DNA from: Algoriphagus machipongonensis
Lineage (GTDB): Bacteria > Bacteroidota > Bacteroidia > Cytophagales > Cyclobacteriaceae
Assembly (NCBI RefSeq): GCF_000166275.1
Contig: NZ_CM001023.1
Span: 1,516,501-1,580,500 of the forward strand
DNA: 64,000 nt
Direction: 5' to 3'
Part shown: piece by piece, positions 26,619 through 34,503 of the stretch
Layout of the letters: every line of letters begins with the position of its first letter
How positions within the stretch are numbered: the first letter of the stretch is position 1
Program-made: the position numbers and the translations under genes
The notes under the pieces: model-generated
Seen by the model: the letters and a program-made list of their open reading frames with translations, nothing else
What the model was told of the DNA's origin: nothing
The model's database searches: none

Positions 26619-27848
26619 TTATCTTACCGCTACTTGATCAACGTCACCATCAGGATCTCCATTAACGGGGCCTCCGGCTTTTGGAGTTCCCCAAATCAGT
26701 AATCCGCAAACATGTGGAGAAGCCATGGATGTTCCATTATACGAAGCATATCCACCGCCTGGGATAGTAGATCTTACCCCTACGCCAGGAGCAGCAAAAT
26801 CAATTGGAGGGTTACCGTAATTTGAGAATGACGCATAAGTGTCATTACTATTCACTGCTGACACGGTATAAATGTTTGGGTGATTAGCTCTTGCTGGAGA
26901 TGAAGAATTTGCATCAGTGCTCTCATTTCCTGCAGCTAATGCTACTAGGACTCCTTTTTCAGCTAATTTTATGACAGCAGCGTCTAAAGCATCTGATGGA
27001 GGACCTCCTAAGCTCATATTGGCAACATCCCCTATTTCCGCTTCTGCTTCAACAAAATCTACTCCTGCAATGACTCCTGAATAGGAACCGGAACCTCTTG
27101 AGTCAAGTACTTTTACCGGAACGACCGTTACTCCAGCTGCCACACCAACTACACCTATTGAGTTATCTATGGCGCCTACAGTTCCAGAAACATGGGTTCC
27201 ATGTCCGTTATTGTCGGAAGATAAATCAGAGTCTCTACCTTTGGTGAACGCATTAAATCCACTTGCCACATCTACATTTAAATCTGGGTGCGTGGAATCA
27301 ATTCCAGAATCAATAATATAGGCTTTTTTACTTCCTGTGTAGGTTTCTCCTCCGCCAACTCTAGCAATCCCATAAGGGGTTTCTTGTTTTGGGTCAGACC
27401 CACCTCCTCCACCATTATTGCCTTTTCCTGGAGGTGGTGCTAATGCTATTATTCTATCTCTTTCAATGAACTTAATAGCAGGATCTTTTGATATTTCTTC
27501 GTATTGCTCTTCAGTAAGGGTTACCGAAAAACCTGTGATGGCATTTCCATAAACATGGCCTAGATTTTCATTTCCGATTCGGTATTTGGAAAGAAGGTCT
27601 GAACTTGTTTTTCTCATAGCTGCCTGAACAGCATCGTAGCTCATGTCCTTTCTGAAATTCAAGGTAGAAGGCTGGAGTGTAATAATGTACTTTCCAGGAA
27701 TTACATCCCCGCTTTTATAGCCGATGTGTTCGACAGCGTCTTTGGAGATTGGGGTGTCGTCTTGAGGTTGGCAAGCAAAGCCTAAAACACCGATGGCCAA
27801 TCCTGCCATGAGGATTGGTTTGTTCCAAATTTTGTTTTGGTTGAACAT
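26619..27848 (-). CDS. S8 family (subtilisin-like) serine protease, lipoprotein
   Basis: The N-terminal signal has a lipobox-like Cys26 (GFACQPQ). A propeptide/inhibitor-I9-like region (about 50-132, GKYIITLQPSTLNF) follows, then a Gly-rich linker. The catalytic triad is intact: Asp180 (YIIDSGIDSTHPDL), His216 (NGHGTHVSG) and Ser374 (GTSMASPHV), with the oxyanion Asn308. At 409 residues the protein ends about 35 residues after the Ser motif, so it has no extra C-terminal domain. Probably a surface or periplasmic protease. Confidence 0.93.
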   Translation of the reverse strand: MFNQNKIWNKPILMAGLAIGVLGFACQPQDDTPISKDAVEHIGYKSGDVIPGKYIITLQPSTLNFRKDMSYDAVQAAMRKTSSDLLSKYRIGNENLGHVYGNAITGFSVTLTEEQYEEISKDPAIKFIERDRIIALAPPPGKGNNGGGGGSDPKQETPYGIARVGGGETYTGSKKAYIIDSGIDSTHPDLNVDVASGFNAFTKGRDSDLSSDNNGHGTHVSGTVGAIDNSIGVVGVAAGVTVVPVKVLDSRGSGSYSGVIAGVDFVEAEAEIGDVANMSLGGPPSDALDAAVIKLAEKGVLVALAAGNESTDANSSSPARANHPNIYTVSAVNSNDTYASFSNYGNPPIDFAAPGVGVRSTIPGGGYASYNGTSMASPHVCGLLIWGTPKAGGPVNGDPDGDVDQVAVR

Positions 27849-27964
27849 AATAATGTTTAGTTAATGATTGGAAAAAGCTTTATTAGGTTGAAGTACCTTC
27901 TAAACCTTCGATAATGTCCAAAATTTTTATGTTTTTACCAATCCCTTTTTCAAAAAAAATAGGG

Positions 27965-27999
27965 GTATAAAAAAAGGTCTCATCAATTTGAGACCTTTT
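27965..27999 (-). terminator. intrinsic terminator after the first S41 protease
   Basis: AAAAGGTCTCA pairs with TGAGACCTTTT around 6 bases and a seven-T run follows on the minus strand. Confidence 0.88.
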
Positions 28000-28003
28000 C
28001 TAT

Positions 28004-29398
28004 TTATTTTATTATTTGGTTTTCTATCATATTTCCAAACCTGACTTTCCGTTCTAAAGTACTTCCAATATCCTTTCTGTCCAGTTTTTCGAACCTTCCA
28101 GAGGATGGGACTCCAGTAATTTGTTCTATCGCTGTTCTCAATAGTAGTTCATTTACATTACCTAGTGGTGACAACCTCTCAGAAGATTCCCTCACTTCAA
28201 TGTTGGGAGTAAAACCAGTGGAATAATCGGATTGGTCTAAACTGTTGAAGCTTTGAGAAACAATAGGTAGAATACCATAAGGATTGTCCGGGTTGTCCTC
28301 ATCTTCAAATGGAATTGAGCCTACATTTTTACCATAGGTAACATCACCAATCATAAATACATCTAAGTAAGGCTTTAATCCATTGATGACTAATTCTGAT
28401 GCAGAAGCAGTTCTCTGTGAAGTAAGTACATATACTCTATTGCCTTCTAAAATATTTCCGAGGTTTTGAGCTTTTACCTTAAAAGCGGTTTTTACATTCG
28501 CTAACTCAGGTATTTCAGACATCAAAATATTGTTGTACTTCGTTTTGGAGAAAATGTCCGTATTGGTCACGTTTGGAGCTATTAAGCTTGCCAAGTTTGT
28601 TGCTGAGGAAACATATCCTCCTCCATTGTATCTAAAATCAATAATCAGGTGTTGGATACCTTCTGCTTTAAATTTCGCAAATATTTCATCAGTTTCCTGA
28701 TCATAAACAGTGCTGGTTCCTCCATTACCCGGAGCAAAGAAGTTATACATGAAGTATCCTATCTTTTGACCCTCAATGGTATAAACCGTGTCAATGTAAT
28801 TTGGGTTTTCACTTAATTGTACTACTTCCAATGTCAAAGGAGCCTGCTCTTCATAAACCAAGGAAGAAGGGTTGATACTTAAATAAGTGATGGTATGTTG
28901 AGCTTCTGTTTCGCCAAGTAACTCCCTGTAGTTTTCTGTAGTCATTTGTACTCCATTGATGTGAGTAATAATGTCTCCTCTAACTAAACCTGCTGCTTCA
29001 GCTGGGCTGCCTTTCTTCACATAAGAGATTTCCGCGATTACATTAGTGCTTCCAGTGCTTTCTAAATAAAGCTGAAACTCATAGCCTGCTTCTAATGTGA
29101 CGCCACTTAAGCTATTGATCAGTTCTTGGTAGTCTGGATAAATCACTGAAAAACGATCCGTTGGTTTATAAAGAAGAGACTCAAAATAATCTTCAGGATC
29201 TGAATCATCAGCAATCGGGGTTCCCAGATCACTTACCCAGTAATAAACCTCATCCATGACATCATAGATCCAGTTATTAACGGCTACTTCTGAGCTTGGG
29301 TCAATAACCGGCTCGGTATCTTCTTTGTCTTTACAGCTCCAACCAAGCACCATGAAAGATGATAGGAGGGCTACTTGTAGCAATTTGGTTGATTTCAT
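28004..29398 (-). CDS. S41 family (C-terminal processing type) peptidase, lipoprotein
   Basis: The internal ATG at 29398 is chosen (464 aa) because it begins a lipoprotein signal MKSTKLLQVALL with Cys22 in LGWSC, whereas the 31 upstream codons overlap the ABC ATPase gene. A PDZ-like domain (KKGSPAEAAGLVRGDIITHI) precedes the peptidase core IIDFRYNGGGYVSSA, the catalytic Ser in RTASASELVIN and the Lys in GKNVGS. The peptide-binding and catalytic parts look intact. Probably degrades peptides in the periplasm. A paralogue lies at 45160. Confidence 0.9.
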   Translation of the reverse strand: MKSTKLLQVALLSSFMVLGWSCKDKEDTEPVIDPSSEVAVNNWIYDVMDEVYYWVSDLGTPIADDSDPEDYFESLLYKPTDRFSVIYPDYQELINSLSGVTLEAGYEFQLYLESTGSTNVIAEISYVKKGSPAEAAGLVRGDIITHINGVQMTTENYRELLGETEAQHTITYLSINPSSLVYEEQAPLTLEVVQLSENPNYIDTVYTIEGQKIGYFMYNFFAPGNGGTSTVYDQETDEIFAKFKAEGIQHLIIDFRYNGGGYVSSATNLASLIAPNVTNTDIFSKTKYNNILMSEIPELANVKTAFKVKAQNLGNILEGNRVYVLTSQRTASASELVINGLKPYLDVFMIGDVTYGKNVGSIPFEDEDNPDNPYGILPIVSQSFNSLDQSDYSTGFTPNIEVRESSERLSPLGNVNELLLRTAIEQITGVPSSGRFEKLDRKDIGSTLERKVRFGNMIENQIIK

Positions 29399-29465
29399 AA
29401 AACGTAATTTAGGGCAATTTATGAACGAATTGGGAATGTATTTGTTTGGTTTTGAGGATTTTTTG

Positions 29466-30182
29466 TCAATACGTTGACCCAAAGGATACATCGTGTGTCT
29501 TGCTGTCTAGCAATTTCCCATTTTCACACTTAAGTACTCTGTATGGGTATTTACGAAGTAACTCATGGTTATGGGTTGCCATCAATATAGATGTTCCTTT
29601 TTTATTAATTTCTTGAAATAGTTTGAATATCCCATCCGCTACATCTGGATCAAGGTTTCCAGTAGGCTCATCCGCCAATAAGATAGAGGGTTCATTGAGC
29701 AAAGCTCTTGCAATTACCACACGTTGTTGTTCCCCTCCAGAAAGCTGGTGAGGCATTTTACTTGCGGCATTATTCAATCCTACAAGAAGAAGGACTTCAG
29801 CCATTCGGGCTTTTATTTTAGAAGAGTCCTTCCAGCCCGTAGCTTTCATGACAAAATTTAAGTTCTCAGCGACAGTTCTATCACTAAAAAGCTGAAAGTC
29901 CTGAAATACGATGCCGATTTTCCTTCTTAAAAAGGGGATTTCCTTGGTTTTGATTTGGGTGAGGTCAAAGCCAGCAATCTCAACTTTCCCGCTTTTTAAT
30001 GCCAAATCAGCGTATAAAGTTTTTAACAACGAGCTTTTACCACTTCCGGTTCTTCCGATTAAAAATACAAATTCGTGTTGCTCGACTGAAAAATCCACGT
30101 CAGTCAAGACGGGATCCATTCCTTGGAATATTGTGGCATTGGTTACCTGGAGAACAGGTTCTGTGGTAAAATCCATCTTCAC
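29466..30182 (-). CDS. FtsE-like ABC transporter ATP-binding protein
   Basis: The 238 residues contain Walker [10 protein letters not shown] (43-51), the Q-loop VFQDFQLF (92-99), the signature LSGGEQQRV (147-155) and Walker [15 protein letters not shown] (167-180). It is closest to FtsE/LolD-type ATPases. No FtsX-type permease gene is adjacent, so the partner is uncertain. Its start overlaps the stop of a 67-aa gene by 4 bases. Confidence 0.85.
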   Translation of the reverse strand: MKMDFTTEPVLQVTNATIFQGMDPVLTDVDFSVEQHEFVFLIGRTGSGKSSLLKTLYADLALKSGKVEIAGFDLTQIKTKEIPFLRRKIGIVFQDFQLFSDRTVAENLNFVMKATGWKDSSKIKARMAEVLLLVGLNNAASKMPHQLSGGEQQRVVIARALLNEPSILLADEPTGNLDPDVADGIFKLFQEINKKGTSILMATHNHELLRKYPYRVLKCENGKLLDSKTHDVSFGSTY

Positions 30183-30382
30183 AGATCTAATTTTTTAAGT
30201 TTCCCAAAAGGCAATTCTTGAATTAGGTTTTCCAATTCAGTTTCTTTTCCCTCCAATCCAAATTTCTCAATATTTTTCAAGGGTCGGTCTGCTCTAAAAT
30301 AAGCAACCAACACAAAGTTCTCATCTCTGATTTGGATGTAGTCTGGAATTTTAGCTTTGCCTTTTACTTTAATGATATACAT
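30179..30382 (-). CDS. small hypothetical protein coupled to the FtsE-like ATPase
   Basis: The 67 residues are basic and beta-rich (MYIIKVKGKAKIPDYIQIRD, then ENFVLVAYFRADRPLKNIEK). No membrane segment or known motif. The 4-base overlap with the ATPase gene implies translational coupling, and the terminator upstream at 30397-30423 suggests it begins a new transcription unit. A partner role for the ATPase is possible but unproven. Confidence 0.7.
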   Translation of the reverse strand: MYIIKVKGKAKIPDYIQIRDENFVLVAYFRADRPLKNIEKFGLEGKETELENLIQELPFGKLKKLDL

Positions 30383-30394
30383 ACGTGGAAGTTA

Positions 30395-30423
30395 AAAAAA
30401 GGCCGACGAATGCCGGCCTTTTC
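30395..30423 (-). terminator. intrinsic terminator after the transaldolase-like gene
   Basis: AAAAGGCCG pairs with CGGCCTTTT around an 8-base loop; a T run follows on the minus strand. Confidence 0.85.
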
Positions 30424-30427
30424 ATTG

Positions 30428-31087
30428 TTATTTTCCTGCCGCTTTCGCATGATCAGCCAGAAACTGTGCCAATCCTGAATCCGTCAGCGGGTGTTTTAAT
30501 AAGCCAGTGATAACTTTTAAAGGACAAGTCACAACGTCTGCTCCAATTTCTGCACATTTTATCAAATGCATGGTATGTCTTACAGAAGCTGCTAACACTT
30601 GTGTATCAAAGCCGTAATTTTGGTAGATATGAACAATCTGTTCGATTAGCTCCAACCCGTCATAAGAGATGTCATCTAATCGGCCAATGAATGGAGAAAG
30701 ATAGGTGGCTCCAGCTTTTGCAGCAAGAATTGCTTGACCTGAAGAAAATACCAAAGTACAGTTAGTGCGAATTCCTTCACTGTGAAAATATTTGATTGCT
30801 TTCACACCATCTTTGATCATCGGAATTTTCACCACGATTTTGTCATCAATTTTGGCAAGCTCTTTTCCTTCTTTGATCATGCCTTCATAGTCAGTAGAGA
30901 TGACTTCGGCACTTACTTTATCATCAACGATGTTACAAATAGCTTTGTAGTGCGCAGTTACATTTTCTGCTCCGCTGATGCCTTCCTTTGCCATAAGTGA
31001 TGGGTTGGTAGTTACACCATCCAATACACCAAGGTCATATGCTTCTCTGATTTCGTCCAGATTTGCGGTGTCAATAAAGAATTTCAT
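30428..31087 (-). CDS. fsa: fructose-6-phosphate aldolase / transaldolase-like protein
   Basis: Short-form transaldolase family (219 aa, versus about 310 for classical TalB). [16 protein letters not shown] at the start, [13 protein letters not shown] (24-36) and the Schiff-base Lys87 in [10 protein letters not shown] mark it. Enzymes of this size act as transaldolase (often called Tal in Bacteroidota) or as FSA; sequence alone does not decide which. Pentose-phosphate or sugar metabolism. Confidence 0.93.
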   Translation of the reverse strand: MKFFIDTANLDEIREAYDLGVLDGVTTNPSLMAKEGISGAENVTAHYKAICNIVDDKVSAEVISTDYEGMIKEGKELAKIDDKIVVKIPMIKDGVKAIKYFHSEGIRTNCTLVFSSGQAILAAKAGATYLSPFIGRLDDISYDGLELIEQIVHIYQNYGFDTQVLAASVRHTMHLIKCAEIGADVVTCPLKVITGLLKHPLTDSGLAQFLADHAKAAGK

Positions 31088-31133
31088 GATTGAATTGTTA
31101 ATAAAATGGTCACCTAACTTCCTTTAAAGTTAT

Positions 31134-31150
31134 GTACAAATGAATTGTAC
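31134..31150. promoter_or_regulatory. small palindrome upstream of the transaldolase-like gene
   Basis: GTACAA and TTGTAC form a perfect 6-bp inverted repeat with a 5-base centre, about 47-63 bases before the start codon. A regulator site is possible; no family is indicated. Confidence 0.3.
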
Positions 31151-31261
31151 TCCTACAATAAGACTTTAGATGGGTTAAATAGATTTAATTGCAGTGGACA
31201 AAGTTAGAAGATTAATCAAGATTAGGAACTTGATAATGCACTGCTTCACAAAAAAAAGGGT

Positions 31262-31351
31262 AAAAAAGAAGCGGCATCGCACCGCTACAACCGCCTACCC
31301 TTGCTTCCTTCCGGACCTGGGGGATTCAGCAGGAGCTGGTCGTGCCGCTAG
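31262..31351 (-). ncRNA. ffs: signal recognition particle RNA, small bacterial form (4.5S-like)
   Basis: The minus strand contains the SRP core CCAGGTCCGGAAGGAAGCA with the GGAA-type apical loop and the symmetric internal loops. The ends pair (AGCGGCA, 31343-31349, with TGCCGCT, 31270-31276), giving one long hairpin of about 85 bases. A short T run follows (31261-31269), as a terminator would. It guides signal-peptide proteins to the membrane together with Ffh. Confidence 0.95.
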
Positions 31352-31472
31352 GCCACAAAGGTAAGGCAAAAATTACAGTTTACAATCCCTGAATGGAATA
31401 TTTGCTTTGATATCTATTATCTGTACTGACTGTCAATGCGATAATTATTCAGAATCTTTCAAATAAAATTTT

Positions 31473-31700
31473 CTATGCTTTGGAAGCTTGAAGTTGAAAC
31501 TCTAAAGGACTACAAGTTTTAAATTCGTCAACCTCTAAATCCTCAAAAATTTCTTCGTCAAATTCCATTTCAGTTTTTTCAACTTTTCCATCAGGGTGGA
31601 TGATCAGTTCTAATCCAGTAAAATCCTCGGGGTTGACCTGAACAAGTACCTGATAGTCATCAAAGACTCTTTTAAAATAATGGGAAAGAACTTTTGCCAT
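31473..31700 (-). CDS. small acidic hypothetical protein (75 aa)
   Basis: MAKVLSHYFKRVFDDYQVLV begins the 75 residues; the C-terminal half is strongly acidic (EMEFDEEIFEDLEVDEF). No signal peptide or membrane helix. Likely a conserved small soluble protein, but no family was recognised. It lies 40 bases after the 180-aa secreted protein gene on the same strand. Confidence 0.65.
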   Translation of the reverse strand: MAKVLSHYFKRVFDDYQVLVQVNPEDFTGLELIIHPDGKVEKTEMEFDEEIFEDLEVDEFKTCSPLEFQLQASKA

Positions 31701-31740
31701 AATTGCTTTTTATTGCAAAGGTAGAAAATCATTTCTTCTC

Positions 31741-32283
31741 TTAATATCTAGAAGTATATGGGTAGGAATAAAATTGATTGTATTCCTCAGTCGGTGTTTG
31801 AGTCTCTTTAATTCGATCAAATACGTAAAAGGCCTGTATCAATAACTCCTGATCGCTATAAGTTTTTGCATAGCCTATTCCTTGGTTTTCTACCTTGAAT
31901 AATACTCCATAGGGGCCTATGATTTCATATCCATTAGGATTTTTCTTTCGTTGGATTTTTATGGTTTCCCCATCAGCAAACTCAAACCTTGCTGAGCCAA
32001 AAAAGTAACTACCTCTTCCTTTTGCTATCAGTTCATTCGTTTGATTGTTGACTATCCTTACTTTGGAGAGGCTCTGAATATCTTTATGAAAGAAAATCCT
32101 CGTGTCATTCGATTCTTTAATTAGGTCGGCAAATAAAAAACCTTTGTCAATTTTTAAACTTACCGAGGAATCTAATTCTGTTCCGTATGGAATATCCATG
32201 ACGGGTGTGCTCCATTTTGGGCCGTTTTGAGCAAAAGAACTTACTGTTAAGAAAAATACTCCAATAGCAATTAAATTTTTCAT
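31741..32283 (-). CDS. exported hypothetical protein (180 aa)
   Basis: A clear signal peptide (about 1-18, FFLTVSSFAQ) is followed by a small beta-rich protein with repeated short strands (RIVNNQTNELIAKGRGSYFF, about 75-94). It ends PYTSRY. No enzyme motif seen; function unknown. Confidence 0.75.
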   Translation of the reverse strand: MKNLIAIGVFFLTVSSFAQNGPKWSTPVMDIPYGTELDSSVSLKIDKGFLFADLIKESNDTRIFFHKDIQSLSKVRIVNNQTNELIAKGRGSYFFGSARFEFADGETIKIQRKKNPNGYEIIGPYGVLFKVENQGIGYAKTYSDQELLIQAFYVFDRIKETQTPTEEYNQFYSYPYTSRY

Positions 32284-32408
32284 CTGAAGTGTAGTTTAGA
32301 ATATTGTTTTACGAGTTCAAGACTTTATAGTTTACAAGGATTGCATCTTTTGGAGCAGCGAAATTTCTGAAGTGAAGAATTTTTTTTGAAAAAAAAATGA
32401 CTTGATGC

Positions 32409-32438
32409 TTTGTACTTCATAATCCCTTTCTAAATTTG
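32409..32438 (+). promoter_or_regulatory. trp operon promoter
   Basis: TTTG (32409-32412), an 18-base spacer and TAAATTTG (32431-32438) give an exact Bacteroidota -33/-7 promoter. The predicted transcript start lies only about 5-10 bases before the leader-peptide ATG at 32450, so the leader mRNA has almost no 5' untranslated region. Confidence 0.75.
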
Positions 32439-32449
32439 CTGCCATTCTT

Positions 32450-32512
32450 ATGAAAACATTCGCAAACAAATATTGGTGGTGGCATTCTTATTCTTTCCAA
32501 AAGGAAGTTTAG
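32450..32512 (+). CDS. trpL: trp operon leader peptide with three consecutive Trp codons
   Basis: A 20-residue frame, MKTFANKYWWWHSYSFQKEV, carries three TGG codons in a row (32474-32482) and stops with TAG at 32510-32512. It sits between a good promoter and a terminator hairpin 90 bases before trpE. Such Trp runs are the hallmark of ribosome-mediated attenuation: when charged tRNA-Trp is scarce the ribosome stalls at the WWW codons. The stop codon lies inside the predicted antiterminator strand, as the mechanism requires. Confidence 0.88.
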   Translation: MKTFANKYWWWHSYSFQKEV

Positions 32513-32565
32513 AAAGCCCCTGCAATAAAATTTGCGTTACGATATAGTATAAAAGGCTTACTGGA
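32508..32565 (+). promoter_or_regulatory. trp antiterminator pairing
   Basis: TTTAGAAAGCC (32508-32518) can pair with GGCTTACTGGA (32555-32565) through 10 pairs, including two T-G wobbles, with one mismatch. This uses the 5' strand of the terminator stem and so excludes it. A competing pairing CTTTC (32493-32497) with GAAAG (32512-32516) could sequester the first strand when the ribosome does not stall. Confidence 0.7.
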
Positions 32566-32585
32566 TTTCCGGTAAGCCTTTTTTA
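32551..32585 (+). terminator. trp attenuator terminator
   Basis: AAAAGGCTTACTGG pairs with CCGGTAAGCCTTTT (one T-G wobble) around ATTT and is followed by a T run. It lies 18 bases before trpE and after the leader peptide, i.e. in the position of an attenuator rather than at a gene end. Confidence 0.88.
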
Positions 32586-32602
32586 TTGAAAATAACCACG
32601 AA

Positions 32603-34015
32603 ATGACTCAAGTAAAACTCCCGATTTTAACCACTTATAGAAAGCGATTAGCGGATACAATTACTCCTGTGAGTATTTATCTGCAAATCCGAGATCGATT
32701 TGCCAATCCGATTCTTTTGGAGAGTTCTGATTACCATGGACACGAAAATAGCTATTCCTATATCTGTTTTAATCCATTGGCTACTTTTACTTTCAATGCA
32801 GGTAAAGTAGAAGAAACTCTTCCTCTTGGACATTCGGTTTCGTATGAGGTTAACTCAGATCAGAGGCTGATGGATAGTCTAAGAGCTTTTGGAAATAAAT
32901 TTGATATCTCTCAGGATAAATTCAAGTTCAGTTCCAATGGACTTTTTGGATATATCAAGTACGATTCAGTTGCATATTTTGAGGATATCCAACTTGAAAA
33001 TACGGAGCCAAATGCGGTTCCTATGATGCAGTACTCTGTCTACCAAAATATTATTGTGGTGGACCATTATAAAAATGAATTGCACCTTTTGGAACATCGC
33101 ATCGCTGGGGCAGAAAATCCTGAGTTGATGGATGAAATCGAGCGTTTACTGGCGAATAAAAATATTCCGAGTTATTCATTTAAGCGAGTAGGGGAAGAAA
33201 ACTCAAACTACACGGATGAGGAGTTTTTAAAGATATTAAATCAAGGAAGAGAGCATTGCTTTAAAGGCGATGTTTTTCAGATCGTGCTTTCCAGAAGATT
33301 TAGCACAGAATTTAAAGGCGATGAATTTAATGTATATCGAGCTTTACGCTCTGTAAACCCATCGCCTTATTTATTCTATTTCGATTATGGCTCTTTTAAA
33401 GTTTTCGGAAGTTCACCGGAAGCCCAGATCGTGGTGAAAGAAAATAAAGCCACGATTTATCCCATTGCAGGGACTTTCCGAAGGACTGGTAATGATCAGG
33501 AGGATGCAGCTTTGGCAAGAAAGCTTTACGATGATCCAAAAGAGAATTCAGAACATGTCATGTTAGTGGATTTGGCTAGAAATGACTTAAGCAGGACTTC
33601 TGAGAAAGTAACGGTGGATGTTTTCAAAGAAATCCAGTATTACTCTCATGTGATCCACTTGGTTTCAAAGGTTACAGGAGAGTTGCCAGAAAAAGCCAAC
33701 CCTTTACAGCTGGTAGCAGATACATTTCCGGCTGGAACGCTTTCAGGAGCACCAAAGTATCGGGCAATGCAGCTAATTGACGAATTAGAAAATGTCTCCA
33801 GAGAGTTTTACGGAGGAGCCATTGGGTATTTGGGCTTCAACGGAGATTTCAATCATGCCATATTAATCAGGTCTTTTGTCTCAGAAAACAATCATCTGAG
33901 ATTTCAAGCAGGAGCTGGGGTAGTTGCCAAATCAACCATTCCATCAGAATTGCAAGAAGTGGCCAATAAACTGGAAGCCTTACGAGTTGCACTTCGTGCG
34001 GCGGAGAATATTTGA
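32603..34015 (+). CDS. trpE: anthranilate synthase component I
   Basis: Converts chorismate to anthranilate together with TrpG, the first committed step to tryptophan. The 470 residues include the N-terminal Trp-feedback domain (LLESSDYHGHENSYSY, about 38-53) and the C-terminal chorismate-binding core with FQIVLSRRF, FGSSPEA, PIAGTFRRTG and FPAGTLSGAPK. The LLES motif is the known feedback element. First structural gene after the attenuator; the next trp gene, trpG, is separated by an inserted S23-like gene. Confidence 0.97.
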   Translation: MTQVKLPILTTYRKRLADTITPVSIYLQIRDRFANPILLESSDYHGHENSYSYICFNPLATFTFNAGKVEETLPLGHSVSYEVNSDQRLMDSLRAFGNKFDISQDKFKFSSNGLFGYIKYDSVAYFEDIQLENTEPNAVPMMQYSVYQNIIVVDHYKNELHLLEHRIAGAENPELMDEIERLLANKNIPSYSFKRVGEENSNYTDEEFLKILNQGREHCFKGDVFQIVLSRRFSTEFKGDEFNVYRALRSVNPSPYLFYFDYGSFKVFGSSPEAQIVVKENKATIYPIAGTFRRTGNDQEDAALARKLYDDPKENSEHVMLVDLARNDLSRTSEKVTVDVFKEIQYYSHVIHLVSKVTGELPEKANPLQLVADTFPAGTLSGAPKYRAMQLIDELENVSREFYGGAIGYLGFNGDFNHAILIRSFVSENNHLRFQAGAGVVAKSTIPSELQEVANKLEALRVALRAAENI

Positions 34016-34017
34016 TT

Positions 34018-34049
34018 GAAAAATTGTAAGATTTTAAAGTTGAAAAATT
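34018..34049. repeat. four octamer units left of the S23-like gene
   Basis: GAAAAATT, GTAAGATT, TTAAAGTT and GAAAAATT follow each other without a gap, starting 2 bases after the trpE stop and ending directly at the ATG at 34050. They are the reverse complement of the AATTTTTC-type octamers on the other side of the gene. Confidence 0.75.
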
Positions 34050-34436
34050 ATGGCAAAGGTTGATCGATTTGAAGATTTAAATGTTTGGAACCATGCAATC
34101 GAAATAGGATTGAAAATTTACCAACTGGTAGAGTCAAATCATTTGGTAAGGGATTATCGAGCAAAGGATCAACTTATAGGAGCTGCAATTTCAATTTCAA
34201 ACAATATAGCAGAAGGGTTTGAGTACAACAGTAATCGTCAATTTATAAAATACTTAGCTATTGCTAAAGGATCTGCTGGAGAGCTAAGAAGTCAACTGTT
34301 TTTATTAGTTAAAGCAAATAAAATAACAGAAAAAGAATATGAATTTCTCTATCAAGAGATGATTCAGATTTCCAGTGAGATAAAAGGATTTATTAAATAC
34401 TTGAAGGGATTTGAACAGAAGAAAAAAGGGAAATGA
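34050..34436 (+). CDS. four-helix-bundle protein, 23S rRNA-intervening-sequence (S23) family
   Basis: The 128 residues match the S23/four-helix-bundle family: FEDLNVWNHAIEIGLKIYQL (7-26), RDYRAKDQLIGAAISISNNIAEGF (split, about 36-59), then FIKYLAIAKGSAGELRSQL (about 65-83). First described as ORFs inside 23S rRNA intervening sequences; many solitary copies exist in Bacteroidota and the avd subunit of diversity-generating retroelements has the same fold. Function unknown. It interrupts trpE-trpG and is flanked by octamer arrays in opposite orientation, suggesting a cassette insertion. Confidence 0.9.
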   Translation: MAKVDRFEDLNVWNHAIEIGLKIYQLVESNHLVRDYRAKDQLIGAAISISNNIAEGFEYNSNRQFIKYLAIAKGSAGELRSQLFLLVKANKITEKEYEFLYQEMIQISSEIKGFIKYLKGFEQKKKGK

Positions 34437-34440
34437 ATCC

Positions 34441-34480
34441 AATATTCCAATTTTCGAATTTTTCAATCTTTCAATTACAA
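34441..34480. repeat. five octamer units right of the S23-like gene
   Basis: AATATTCC, AATTTTCG, AATTTTTC, AATCTTTC and AATTACAA run in phase, starting 4 bases after the stop codon of the S23-like gene. They are inverted relative to the units on its left. Confidence 0.75.
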
Positions 34481-34503
34481 TACGGAAAAATAAAACAATA
34501 AAG

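Noticed and set aside
29399..29491. 31 extra N-terminal codons on the S41 protease
   Set aside because: They overlap the ABC ATPase gene and would bury the lipoprotein signal that begins at 29398.
34411..34503. 31 extra N-terminal codons on trpG
   Set aside because: They overlap the S23-like gene and translate the octamer array; the conserved protein starts at 34504.
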